DNA from: Muricea muricata
Taxonomy: Eukaryota; Cnidaria; Anthozoa; Malacalcyonacea; Plexauridae
DNA length: 64,000 nucleotides
Direction of reading: 5' to 3'
NCBI GenBank assembly: GCA_963855995.1
Contig: OY979729.1
Location: forward strand, 6,776,115-6,840,114
Below are positions 9,579 through 20,640 of the stretch, one piece after another. Below the pieces are notes generated by a model. That model did not search any database and was not told the origin of the DNA. It worked only from the letters and a program-made list of their open reading frames with translations. Positions within the stretch are counted from its first letter, which is position 1, and each line of letters opens with the position of its first letter. Both the position numbers and the translations under genes were made by a program.

Positions 9579-10990
9579 GGTGTAGGATTATTAAGGAATA
9601 ACAAAACAAAAAAGCTAAGTCTCATTTTTGCGAGTAGTAAGTCTCGTTTTTGCGAAATAAGTTTTGTATATTATGAAAGTGAATTTAAGTAGAATTCTCA
9701 CCCGCTTTTATATACGACCCTTGATGTTTTTACATTCTACCATTCGACGTTTGACCTAAAATATCAAAATAAATTACATTTAAAATGCATACTTTACCGA
9801 AATTTTAATTATTTGAGTTGCCCAATTGGGTGGTAGTCGGAATGGTGGTGATGTATGCAGGTTTATCAGCTGTGAGCGACTGTGATTGCAGTGAGGAACT
9901 GTACCGAGTGGAATGCAGGAACTTAAGACTGAGGAAGACAGCTCAGAACTGAGGTAGGTAGGCAGCACTGTAGATATAGGACCAGTGGTTGTTTTAGTGT
10001 GTTAGGTATGTGTGGTATGTTGCAGCTTTTCGAGTGCTACTTCCACCATAAATAAGTATTATTTGTGTAAGTACTTCCACTTAGGCGGAAGTAGCACTTG
10101 CGAAGCTAACCGGGATAGGGGGTTTCTTTTTAATTTCTTCATTTTTAAAAAGAATTTGTAAAAATAATTAGGAAGTGAAAAATTTTTTAGTTCTGCCAAG
10201 GAATCGTCCAGCATACAACACCGACTTGTTTCACTATTGCAAAAAATACATGGCTTAAAAACACGCGACTGATTAAGAGGAAATAATATGTTGTTCTATT
10301 AAGAAAGGTAGTTTTTAACTTTTTTCAACCGAGTTTAAAGAGGACGAAAAGTTAGTCTTAATTTTATAATCATATAAGTACGCTCACTACCCTGTCAACT
10401 TTCACTCAGGGAAGAATGCGGAGAACCCGGAGAAAACTCTTTTCACATACGAAGCAATGTAAGCCTCAGAGATAAAAGGCATTTTTCACAATAGAAAGAT
10501 ATCATTTTATTTCGGCTATGCTTTTTATAAGTCGGACAAAATAAATGCACAAATCACTAAACCAATTTTGATGTCTTAGCGACATGTAGTGTAGGCACAT
10601 TGAGCTATTTGCACATTTACCGACTAAATGTCTTAGCGATAACATAATGAAAGCTAGAACTTGTTAATAAAACAAATTTGAGCAAAATTTAGGTAGGGCA
10701 AAATACATTAGGTGGGGTACCAGTTTTGAACGTTGGTTTGAATTAAGCTTATAAGATCTATTCAGCTTTCCTATATGGCTGAAAATTTGCAAAAAATGCG
10801 AAGATCGCTGGCGAGAAGATATAGATAGAGTAGTCTGATTTACAATTTATTCCATTTATGTTACGACTGATCGACGTCGTATTTTCATGACTACCATCCT
10901 ACAAGTGCTGGGCTTTCACGCAGCTGATTGCGTCATTTCCCAAAACAGTTGATGGTGATGGCGGTTTTTGATCCGAAAAACGTTGTACAA
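9579..10990. other. Mostly unassigned; small palindrome at 10031-10101
   Basis: A short inverted repeat (agtgctacttcc...ggaagtagcact) lies at about 10034-10101. Otherwise no gene or repeat could be supported. Confidence 0.4.
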
Positions 10991-10993
10991 ACA

Positions 10994-11225
10994 TCGATGC
11001 TTTCTGTTTTAAAATAATTTTTAACAAGGAAATTTCTTTAGTCTACCGAACACTTATAACTGTGGTAATGCATGATGTTATATACTTGTATAGTTTGGTT
11101 ACATCGATGTTCAGTGTACTAATTTCCTACCTCGAAAAGGAACGACAAAATATTTGAATATCGTGATTTTGCGGAGCATTCAGTTAAATGCTTGTCCAAG
11201 ATCTTAATGCTTTGCTTCACTTTAT
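10994..11225 (+). repeat. Diverged direct repeat, copy 1
   Basis: It shares most positions with 12838-13060 in the same orientation, beginning gatgctttctgttttaaaat and ending around the tttcacttt motif. The two copies flank the hAT element and its surroundings, so a 1.84-kb tandem duplication or two copies of one repeat are both possible. Confidence 0.65.
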
Positions 11226-11469
11226 CTTGAATGCTGTAATGACGTCAATAAAACATGGTTAAAATGGAAAGGAAATTTCAAGAGAATCATTGACAGACAT
11301 GAACTTTTAAAAAACGCAGAATAGGCAAACCTACATAGAGTAACATTGATAAATAAAAATCTCCTGATTATTAAATGTGAGAAGAACAACCTAAAAAGGA
11401 TAGCTTGTATGTAAAACAAACAATCCTAATGATCAGGGATGTTATGGTCTCATCAAAATGAAAAAAGTG

Positions 11470-12738
11470 TAGAGGTGCACCGGATAATGATTTTTACTAT
11501 CCGGCCGGATACCAGATTTGCCGGATATCTGAAAAAAATCCCGCCGGATACCGGATATTTTATTCAATTTGAAATTTTGAATACTAGAATGTCTGCAAAA
11601 AAGGATCAAATTTATTCCTTTCGCCGGCATCATATATTGGCCATATGTGAAGTTATTTGTGAAAGCAGGCATATAATAATATACAGTATACTCTATATAA
11701 AGGATTAGATGCATGGATAAATAAAAGGTTCAAACTTCAAACCCAGAAAACCTTATCTACAGTTATAAACTATGGTTTATATAATTTCTACATAGACATA
11801 TATCCGACATATAGTTAAAATTCACCTTGTAAACGATAGAAAATTGCAAAAAGTTGCTTATATGGAGGACTGGGACCTACAAACTTTTTCCTTCTTTGAC
11901 TCTAGCATTTTTAATACAGTTTTTACATAGGTAGCCTAGGAACACGGTGTTTTGTTGTTTTTATCGATTTGACGTATGCATAATTATAATCACCCTAAGG
12001 TAGGCAACTTCACACAAACTAACGATACATAGACCTGTACATAATCCGAAAATACTTCGCATGTCTTTACAAGTACGCTAAAATAATGACAGAGATAATT
12101 TTTTTTCGATATTTTTTTAACATACTTAATGTATTTTAACTTGTGAAAAAAGTTTGTAAATACGAAAAAAAATACGAAAAACGTCTGTATATTTATTAAA
12201 TTTTTTCATGGGACGATGCAGGATTCGCTCTTGCCGCTTTTCACGAAGTTTCAAACAGATTTGAGATTATATCAGGTTGTTGTTTTGTTGTGGCGATTCC
12301 TATTTTTTATTATGTAATATATAATAAACGAGAAAGCGTTTATTACCGGCGTATAAAACACCGAAAAGTGTGTTGAAAAACGAGACGCTAGTCGAGTTTT
12401 TTACACACACTTTGAGGTGTTTTGGATGCCGGTAACAAACAATTTCGAGTTTATTATATTGCTTCTCAAACGAACTTCTATTTAGCGAGAAATTCAACAC
12501 GAAAGTTGAGCTAATTTATGGACGTTTATTACCGTGGTATCAAGACAACGATATGGTGATGATTTCTTTTGTGTTTTGATCATGAATTATTAATGAGTTT
12601 GAGAATTTTATATATCAATTGACGGAAATTTAGTACACTTCAGGAAAAAAAAATTATCCGGTATCCGGCCGGATAATAGTAAATATCCGGCCGGATACCG
12701 GATAGTGTGATTTTGCCACTATAGCCGGTGCACCCCTA
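11470..12738. mobile_element. Non-autonomous hAT transposon
   Basis: The ends are TAGAGGTGCACCGG and CCGGTGCACCCCTA, flanked by an exact 8-bp duplication aaaaagtg (11462-11469 and 12739-12746). An 8-bp duplication and this TIR type are characteristic of hAT elements. Subterminal regions repeat the motif ccggataccgg several times, as expected for transposase-binding sites. No transposase frame remains. An internal palindrome (about 12308-12475) may be a further insertion. Confidence 0.85.
12308..12475. repeat. Palindromic repeat inside hAT element
   Basis: aatatataataaacgagaaa...ttaccggc is matched in reverse by gccggtaacaaacaatttcg...tattatatt. The centre also folds (aacacaccgaaaagtgtgtt type). 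Probably an inserted MITE. Confidence 0.55.
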
Positions 12739-12837
12739 AAAAAGTGGTTTCTGGTAACATAAACCAGCTCATATACTTGTGTCATCACGGCTTAATGTAG
12801 CAAACTTTTTTTAATATATGTCAATTCAGTCCTGGAC

Positions 12838-13060
12838 GATGCTTTCTGTTTTAAAATAATTTTCAACAAGGAAATTTCTTTAGCCTACCGTATACTTATA
12901 AATGTGGTATAATTTTTGTAGTTTAGTTACTTCGATGTTTAGCATACTTAACTTTCTTTCCTACATAACTTTCTTACCTCGAAAGGGAATCACAACATAT
13001 TTGAATATCGTACTTTTGAGCATTTGGCAAGATCCTTAACCCCTTGTTTCACTTTGGTGC
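12838..13060 (+). repeat. Diverged direct repeat, copy 2
   Basis: Second copy of the 10994-11225 sequence, with an extra short duplication (ctttcttacc). Confidence 0.65.
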
Positions 13061-13780
13061 GAATTCCGTTTTAGAAGGAGCCAGTTCAGTATAGCGACGT
13101 TTTGCCATTAAGAGTAACGCGTTTGGAATTTCTTACATATGATGCCTGGGAAGCAGTTTTGAAAGGTTTCCATGTTAATTCTGAAGTGGAAAAACTTGTT
13201 TTAGCATAGAGCTCTCCTCTATTACCTCACTCATTGCCTTCAGTAAAGTCAAAGGCGAAGTGTAACATAGTTCATGTCTAAATTATAGCGTGGCAGATAG
13301 GTCATGATAAGTGCTCTCACAACTAATTTCCATATCCACATTTCTATAGGGGTGGGGTAGTTAAGAATGAGGCAACAATAAACTTTTGAAAAGAATGCAT
13401 CCTCATTATGACTAATACCACCTCCATAGAAACAGCAAAAATCTGAGGAAATTTCCTCAGATTGTGAGAGCCCTGGTCATGATACTCCATCCCATGGCGG
13501 TGAACATTCATATATTCTAGTTGATAGAATTTCCCAAACAAATGATTTGTTTTGAATGATTGAGCGTGACTTTAATTAAGCTACTCCAAATTAGGGTCTT
13601 TCCATTTGGTTAATGAAATAATCTTGCCTTAAGACAAAAAGTTTTTACCGAGATCTCGCTGACAGGCGAGATAATTCATTATTTAATTTAAATTAGCTGT
13701 AGCTGAACTGTGTGGTTTATACATGTCAATATGTATATACTTTTAAAATATACTACCCTCAACTAGCCCCCCCTCCCCCC
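13061..13780. other. Unassigned stretch
   Basis: No coding region or repeat pair could be supported, apart from a short local palindrome (tctgaggaaatttcctcaga) near 13440. Confidence 0.35.
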
Positions 13781-13799
13781 CACTAACCTACAGAACCCT

Positions 13800-14433
13800 G
13801 ACCAAATTCCCAAAAAGAATCTGAACAACTCTGAGGATGATGATGCCCTAATTGCTAGATTGGTACACGAGGCTGATATAACAGAGGAATTTCACCTTGA
13901 TGACAGCTTCCAACTAGACCAAATCAATTTGGATGAACTACTAGACACACAGACAAACCACAACATTCACATGGATTTATCAACTGATGACAACCAACCA
14001 ACTGACACAGACAACCCAGAGAATATCCACATCCACACAAACCAATGAGGAAACCATGGAAACAAAACAACGGCCAAATTCAATTAATAGTAATAACAAT
14101 ATTGATACACCAAACCTTAATGAACTGACAGACAATACCACACTAGATATGCATGAACGGACCAGTAACACTATACATACACACCAACAGAACCCCTACA
14201 TTTCCAACACCAATGACCCACATACACAAAGCGACAACAACGCAGTCCATTCCAACATGACACCACAACAAAACACACTGAACAATCCCCCCCCCCCTCA
14301 AACATGCACAGTGAACATGACTTCCTCAACATGCCACCTAACCTTCTTTAAAATCATTTATGCACTAAAATTGAAACTGAATAAACTACAAATGAACCTG
14401 ACACAACTACAAGAACATTGCCCCCTGGACTAA
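13800..14433 (+). pseudogene. AC-rich reading frames of an unknown (probably retroelement) ORF
   Basis: Two overlapping frames. The first is acidic (SEDDDALIARLVHEADITEE, then HLDDSFQLDQINLDELLD). The second is Asn/Thr/His-rich with a basic helical end (FFKIIYALKLKLNKLQMN). Composition is strongly strand-biased (few G on the plus strand). Because the sequence leads into a Penelope-like start at 15.96 kb, it may be the upstream ORF of that element. No known domain is recognised. Confidence 0.35.
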
Positions 14434-14744
14434 GAATAAAACATAACACTACCTGGATTCAGTGATCGCTGGGGGAGAACACTCTTACACAAGCCTCCTT
14501 CGTCCAACTGGATATCACAATTGACACAAAGACTTAAATTAACGACACAAAGTACAAACTACAACACAGGACGCAAGAACTTTAATTAAAATGCAACGAA
14601 GACACAGCACAACAGACCATTGAGAAAACAGGTTCACTATTTTTCAAACATACAAACGAGCACTAATCAATACACAGAAAAACTACAAAACACATAAAAA
14701 GAGTAAATGATACACATCCAAAGCACACCATGACACCCAGAAAA

Positions 14745-15115
14745 CAACAGGAGCAGGACCACAGATATCTCATATACACTGGATAGCACATCTGTATATC
14801 AAAAAGTGAAGCCAAAAATCTCAGCGGTTTCCCCTCATAACAATACGCGGCGGCCATACTGATCGTTCCCACTCTTTAAAAAAATGCTACAGAAAACAAT
14901 ATACTTTTCTGCATTTGTGTATTAAATACTTTTTAGCTGTATAAAAGAATATTTATTGTCAACTTTGTCCATTTCCGCAGTACAAAATACATAAATTATC
15001 ATGCTCTGTGTCAACTCCGTAGGAACGACCAGCGCCTGCGATCTGGCTTCAATTTTCGCCTGCCCACAGTGTGGGATGCACCATCTAGTGTATATGAGAT
15101 ATCTATGGGCAGGAC
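14745..15115. mobile_element. Degenerate inverted-repeat element
   Basis: agatatctcatatacact at about 14762-14779 is matched in reverse near 15091-15108. Further inside, gaagccaaaaatctcagcg pairs imperfectly with the reverse complement of 15025-15060. It interrupts the AC-rich reading frames. Confidence 0.5.
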
Positions 15116-15624
15116 ACATCACACCCGCAACAACAATATGTGACTCAAACATACCAACCTTTCCTAACAGTACCGGGAAATTAAATCTACAGCACATTTT
15201 GGCACACTATTATCGAGACACACACAACTTCCTCAACCCACAACCAAGCAGACACATGCTCTCATTATGGATTCCCTTCAACCACTTATCCACACATGGC
15301 AAGCACATCAAACACCTAAACACAACAAGCTGCACTCACACCACTAATGCAAATACACACAATTCACCAGATGATACGATTCAACACAGGCCTGAACACA
15401 CCTATACATATACCAAAATTACCCATACCTATCCACCCACATCAATCCACAGCATAACCCCACAACAAAACAACTCTAGAACACAACTACACTGTCCAAC
15501 TTTAACATACAAACTTAATACATCCACTAACGGATCTACAGGTAATATACCACCACAATTCACACAAAATATACAGTCACAAATACAAAATTTTCTCAAC
15601 CCCACCTACCAACCACCCCAATAA
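15116..15624 (+). pseudogene. Continuation of AC-rich ORF
   Basis: An open frame of Thr/Asn/His/Pro-rich protein that extends from within the preceding MITE to the stop at 15622-15624. The non-MITE part resembles the 13.8-14.4 kb frames in composition and strand bias. No domain is recognised. Confidence 0.3.
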
Positions 15625-15969
15625 CTACAACAAAAGATGATACTAACTTTTACTAAATCCCTATGTAACAACAACAATATTTGATTTCTTAGCAAAAACA
15701 ATATACAGCAAAAAATAAACCACAACGATGCAAAAAAAACACCATCATCAATGCATCCAATAAAAACTCACCCCTTAAACAGTAACTGCACTTACCAAAG
15801 GACTTAACTACATCTTCACCCCTAAACCAACTCCATATGCAACAACATTTATAATCTTTCTCAAAATACAGAAGGAAATAATTTGTACAATCTCTTCAGA
15901 CACACTACAAGAAGTACGAAACACTCACTCGAACTTCCACAAACTTTACACGGCCACCAAACAATGAAT

Positions 15970-16006
15970 CTGTCCTGATGATGACTAAAATATAGTCGAA
16001 ACGTAG
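15970..16006 (+). ncRNA. Hammerhead ribozyme motif (PLE-type)
   Basis: CTGATGA (15975-15981) is followed by a short stem GACTA/TAGTC (15983-15997, one unpaired U before it) and then GAAAC (15998-16002). These are the two conserved hammerhead core strands around stem II. Minimal hammerheads of this kind are known in Penelope-like terminal repeats, and a PLE reverse-transcriptase start follows within 100 bp. Stems I and III are too short to confirm by eye, so activity is unproven. Confidence 0.55.
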
Positions 16007-16024
16007 ATTCAATAAAGCTACAAA

Positions 16025-16315
16025 ATGTTATTCGGAGTTACTGTTCTTTTGTATTTTATTAAAATACTCAGTGGTTCCCATAACTATTATACCACCAACA
16101 CACCAGACAATAACAACCTTCAGGAATATATCTCCAGTCTCTATTATGATATTAAGACTGATTATCAGATAACTGTAGAACCTCCACCCACTAACATTAC
16201 AAAACAAGAAATGCAATCACTCCATCAACTTAAAACAGATAAGGATCTGATAGTCAAACCAGCAGATAAAGGTCGGGCAATTGTCATCAGGTCCAAGGAC
16301 TCTTATCTTATCAGT
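16025..16315 (+). pseudogene. N-terminal part of Penelope-like reverse transcriptase
   Basis: The frame contains LKTDKDLIVKPADKGRAIVI, the conserved PLE block before the RT fingers (consensus D-x-V-I-K-P-A-D-K-G). It is cut off about 20 codons later, where sequence of an L2-type LINE begins in the same frame. The start at 16025 is simply the first ATG after the ribozyme motif. Confidence 0.75.
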
Positions 16316-18490
16316 AATCACTCCTTGATATTTTGTGTAATTAAAGCTGGTGTTGCTAAATCGGATGGAAATTACCGCGACATTAATTATCGTTGCTACA
16401 AAAATTATAATCAACACAATTTTAAATACGATCTGGAGAATGTTGACTGGTCATTTATGGATTCCGTATCGGATATTAATAATACTGCAAACAATTGGTG
16501 CAATAAATTTTCAGAAATCGCAGACAAACACGCTCCTATTAAAACCAGGCGAGCTAAGTGCACGAATAAATCCCCTTGGATCACACCAGAATTAACGGAG
16601 TTAATGCATGAACGAGATTATCATCAAAAGCAAGCACATAAAACAAACTTAGAATACCATTGGCAACAATTTCGAGAACTCAGAAATCTCGTTAACAATC
16701 AAGTCAAGCTCGCTAAATCTAAGTATTACCAAGATTCCGTGAACGCTAATAAGAATAATCCATCCAACCTTTGGAAAACATTGAATGAATTAACACCTCG
16801 CACAAAATCTGGAACAAACCCGTCATGTATAATTTCTGAGGAAAAGCCTGTCACTGATCAAAAGTCTATAGCAACAATCTTAAATGAATATTTCACTTCT
16901 ATTGGGGCAAAATTAGCAGATAAAATCAAGAACACATTTCGACCCAGAAACCCTTCACCAGCTACTGATCTTCCCTACAGCTTTGAATTCGAAGAAGTAG
17001 ATGAATCATTTGTCCTTCGAGAACTTTCACTTCTGAAAACTAATAAAGCCACTGGCCGCGATCAGATTAATGCTAAATTATTAAAAGATTCAGCCTCTAC
17101 AATTGTATCTAGTTTAACAAAGATTTTCAATGCTTCGCTCCTCTCACAAACATTTCCAGATGTTTGGAAAAAAGGAAAAATCACTCCCCTCTTCAAATCC
17201 AACGATCCAACAGCACCAAACAACTACCGGCCTATCACTATTTTACCCATCATAAGCAAAATTATGGAGCGCATAGTTCACAGGCAAGTCTACAAGTTTC
17301 TACGAAAACACAATCTTATCACTTCGGAACAGTTTGGTTTTCGCCCGAATTTATCAACAAATATCGCTTTAACGCGAGTCACTGAGGAAATTCTACTTAA
17401 CATCGGCGACAAATTCGTTACCGGTGCTGTTTTTATTGACTTGCAAAAGGCCTTCGACACAGTTGATCATACCCTATTAATTGCTAAATTAAAAAATATT
17501 GGATTTTCAGCACCTGTTATAAACTGGTTCACATCTTATTTATCTTCACGTACAGCACTTACATCGATCAACAACATTACGTCGACTCCAGAGCCAGTAA
17601 CTGTAGGCGTTCCACAGGGAAGTATTCTAGGACCTCTACTGTTTCTAATATTCATTAATGACCTGCCTCAATGTTTGAAACACTGCAAGTCTATTCTATA
17701 TGCTGATGACACTTTGCTATACTACGCTGGGAAGACAGAAAACGATCTACAAGTTAAGATAAACGAGGACTTAAATTCACTCTCACAATGGCTTAACAAC
17801 AATCTACTAACACTGAATTACGAAAAAACGAAATTCATGATCTTTGCCGACAAAAAGCAATCAACTAAAGTAGACATCACCATCGAAAATAAGAAAGTGT
17901 TGCAGGAATCATCGTTCAACTATCTCGGTGTAACTTTAAGCAGTGATCTAACTTGGCACAATCATATTGACAACATGATTACCAAAATCAAACAAAGACT
18001 CGGAGTATTACGAAGGGTAAAGGAATTCCTAGATCTGGACACGCGTTGTGTATTGTACACATCGCTAATACTACCACTATTTGACTATGGAGACACAATT
18101 TGGGGTGACAAGAACAATTCCATATTGATGAACTCACTACAGGTGCTTGAGAACAAGGCAGCGAAAATCATTCTAAACCAACACCCGAAATATTTATCAA
18201 CCAAAGCATTAGAAGAACTAAAATGGACAACGCTGACAACGAGAAGGCATAACCACAGATGCAGGTTTATCTACAAATGTATGAATGGCTTAATTGACCT
18301 TGATTTTGAATTAACAAAGAACGAAGACGTCCATGGACACAACACAAGACACCGGAGAGATCTACATTTACCACGAGCAAAGACGAACAAGGGAAAACAG
18401 CGACCTACGTACCAAGCTTCTATAGACTTTAACAATCTGGAACATGAACAAAAAATGCTACTTCATTATATAACTTTAAAAAACTATTAA
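16316..18490 (+). CDS. L2/CR1-type LINE ORF2, 5'-truncated (endonuclease end plus complete RT)
   Basis: The frame runs without a stop from the PLE start to 18490 (821 codons in all). After the junction it begins with the last strand of the APE-type endonuclease (ISNHSLIFCVIK; the family usually has SDH). A linker is followed by a full RT: NKATGRDQINAKLLKD, NNYRPITILPIISKIMERI, FIDLQKAFDTVDH, GVPQGSILGPLLFLIFINDL and LYADDT, all catalytic residues intact. The C-terminal region ends ...HYITLKNY. Intact motifs and a clean (TAA)n tail suggest a recent insertion, but without the endonuclease it is dead on arrival. Confidence 0.88.
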   Translation, partial: NHSLIFCVIKAGVAKSDGNYRDINYRCYKNYNQHNFKYDLENVDWSFMDSVSDINNTANNWCNKFSEIADKHAPIKTRRAKCTNKSPWITPELTELMHERDYHQKQAHKTNLEYHWQQFRELRNLVNNQVKLAKSKYYQDSVNANKNNPSNLWKTLNELTPRTKSGTNPSCIISEEKPVTDQKSIATILNEYFTSIGAKLADKIKNTFRPRNPSPATDLPYSFEFEEVDESFVLRELSLLKTNKATGRDQINAKLLKDSASTIVSSLTKIFNASLLSQTFPDVWKKGKITPLFKSNDPTAPNNYRPITILPIISKIMERIVHRQVYKFLRKHNLITSEQFGFRPNLSTNIALTRVTEEILLNIGDKFVTGAVFIDLQKAFDTVDHTLLIAKLKNIGFSAPVINWFTSYLSSRTALTSINNITSTPEPVTVGVPQGSILGPLLFLIFINDLPQCLKHCKSILYADDTLLYYAGKTENDLQVKINEDLNSLSQWLNNNLLTLNYEKTKFMIFADKKQSTKVDITIENKKVLQESSFNYLGVTLSSDLTWHNHIDNMITKIKQRLGVLRRVKEFLDLDTRCVLYTSLILPLFDYGDTIWGDKNNSILMNSLQVLENKAAKIILNQHPKYLSTKALEELKWTTLTTRRHNHRCRFIYKCMNGLIDLDFELTKNEDVHGHNTRHRRDLHLPRAKTNKGKQRPTYQASIDFNNLEHEQKMLLHYITLKNY

Positions 18491-18884
18491 AAAGACGGTG
18501 TGTACACGAGGTATACACCTCTCTTTCTCTTTCATTCTCCACTATATCACTTTTCACTTAATTACTAATCTTTCTCAGCTTTTCTCTCTCTTTATTTTCT
18601 CTGTTTTCCATTTCAAACGCATCGCAGCGAAATGAGCATATGTATTTGTTTCGTTATTACACTGATAGAATTATTGTTTTTGAATATTGATCTTGAAGTG
18701 CGTTGTGTTTCGTTTCAATGCGGTTGCTTTTATATTATATATGTATAAAGTTATATGTATAAAGTTATATTGTATATATGTGTTCATCTAAATAGTGCAT
18801 GACTAAATATTTAATGTAATTTATAGAGTTGCAGGACCCCACTGAAAAACACTTCTGTGATGTGGGTATCCTGGGTAAATATGA

Positions 18885-18886
<2 letters not shown>
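18491..18886 (+). other. LINE 3' untranslated region
   Basis: Non-coding sequence between the LINE stop and the repeat tail. It ends with ggaccccactgaaaaacac...gtgggtatcctgggtaaat, a short hairpin-like 3' terminus of the type used by L2/CR1 reverse transcriptases to recognise their RNA. Confidence 0.65.

Positions 18887-18981
<95 letters not shown>
18887..18981 (+). repeat. (TAA)n microsatellite, LINE tail
   Basis: About 31 uninterrupted TAA/AAT units. As the tail of the LINE it marks the insertion 3' end. Poly-Asn, poly-Ile and poly-Leu frames across it are artefacts. Confidence 0.95.
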
Positions 18982-19370
18982 CTGAAGGAAGCACAAACTC
19001 TCAAGCACACATTAGTATCAACAAAACATAGGACAAATAAGCCTACTTAACACGACCTTCTTACACCCCATACATGAACTGGCCCAACTATTAAGACAAA
19101 CATAAACAAGCAAATCATAGCCATCAAGAGAACAGCATCCAGCAACTGACCCACCAGACTGCCAAACTTCACCTGCTACAATTCCCCCACCCCTTCCCGA
19201 GGACATAGATGATTTAGTAAATTGCCCCAAAACCACCTGCCATGATCCACCAATCAAAACATATATGCATCACTACCCACCTTGGAAACACAACCATTAT
19301 GAATATTTCGACGGGCCATGGACCAACAAGTGGATGCTCAAGAAAAACTACAATGTCATGTCACTATGAT
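18982..19370 (+). pseudogene. AC-rich degenerate sequence after the LINE
   Basis: It resumes the AC-rich, G-poor composition seen at 13.8-15.9 kb. One frame reads IPPPLPEDIDDLVNCPKTTC and later FDGPWTNKWMLKKNY. Probably part of the same interrupted retroelement, but no domain is recognised. Confidence 0.3.
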
Positions 19371-19491
19371 ATCTTGAATAGACTGAAAGGTTATTGCTAA
19401 TTGGGATACCTCTACACATATATACATATACTTATAATGAGGAATAGTGGACCAAATACAATATGCATAGCTATGAATATCATGCTGATAT

Positions 19492-19664
19492 TAAACAAAT
19501 AATGAATGTTTATGAGTGCAATGGTAAGAATATTTTCATGAGGTGAAAGATATTGATTGTTCTATTCAACGAGGCAATAGCCGAGTTGAATGGAACAATC
19601 AATCTTTCACCGAATGAAAATATTCTTACCATTGCACGAATAAAAACATTCATTATTTGTTTTA
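19492..19664. mobile_element. Palindromic MITE
   Basis: Arms of about 75-80 bp (aacaaataatgaatg...gtgcaatggtaagaatatt and reverse complement) around the loop gaggcaatagccgag. No coding capacity. Confidence 0.85.
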
Positions 19665-19824
19665 TATAATACCAGCCTATTGTTTTTCAAAACCAATTTA
19701 AAACAATGCGCATTTGAGTCGTATTTTAGTATTTGGATTATTTCGCATTCATCTCAAGACCGAAACAAGCCTAAAGTAAACTACAAAGACTGTACGAAGA
19801 GCTTTTTGACGGATTGGAATTGCG

Positions 19825-19902
19825 AGAGTGCAATGGAAAAAACTATTGCACTCTTAGGAGTGCAATGGAACTTTTCCATTGCACTCTTGGAAAGTGGAAC
19901 TT
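19825..19902. repeat. Short repeat/palindrome of gagtgcaatgg
   Basis: gagtgcaatggaa occurs twice in direct orientation, and each copy is followed by its reverse complement ccattgcactc or attgcactc, giving two adjacent hairpins. Confidence 0.6.
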
Positions 19903-19989
19903 TTTATTCAATATTAGGTGACCATAATCAACCAATTAAACCACCAGAATTTATATATATATATCCTTATATAAACCACCAGGGGCCAG

Positions 19990-20208
19990 TTGTTCAAAGC
20001 TGGGTTAGCACTAACCCAGGGTTAAAATTTAACCCACTGTTTTGTTTCTGTATTTCTACACATCTGTTTACTTTAAAACTTGGGGACCGATTTAGACAAC
20101 ACTTCTGAAGAAATATTTTCAAATTTGTAAACAAACTTCATGGGATTAATTTTAATTTTGCGTTAACACAGGGTTAAGCTAACCGGCTTTTGAACAACTG
20201 GCCCCAGA
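19990..20208. mobile_element. MITE with ggggccagttgttcaaa ends
   Basis: Left end ggggccagttgttcaaagc, right end the reverse complement ttgaacaactggcccc. Subterminal gttagcactaacccagggttaa and ttaacacagggttaagctaac also pair. Non-coding. Confidence 0.8.
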
Positions 20209-20640
20209 ATTATAAATATCCTTACAGTGTATTAATACCATGCAAATAGAATCTGTTAACATACTTATCAGTTATCACAATACAAACATACCCTGGAGAT
20301 TCCTGTGATCGTACAAATATTGATATTCAGTACATAGATTCTACTATTCTATAAACGTTGTACATAAAGTGAGATTGACTATTCATCTGCACAATGTGTA
20401 CAATATTATACTGACTAAATTTTTAAGAATAAAATTAATTTAGCTTGCTGAATACTCACATTATTGTCACTTATCCCCCTTCATAACCTTTCCAATATTT
20501 AGCCTGTTGTTTACAATTACACATCGTTTCCTTTTCCGAACATTATACCATGTGAGTCCATGTCCATATTATTTAAAACCTTATAAAATTTATTTTGAAA
20601 CCACATTTACTACAGTACATCCATTCCACTTACATTACAT

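Noticed and set aside
9780-9968. 62-codon minus-strand frame
   Set aside because: No domain, no splice context, no homologous copy in the window.
16885-17400. Possible CRISPR or satellite arrays
   Set aside because: No regularly spaced direct repeats with unique spacers were found here or elsewhere; the repeats in the window are TIRs, LTRs, a microsatellite and one minisatellite.
18765-19050. Open frames of poly-Leu, poly-Ile and poly-Asn
   Set aside because: They are translations of the (TAA)n microsatellite tail of the LINE.
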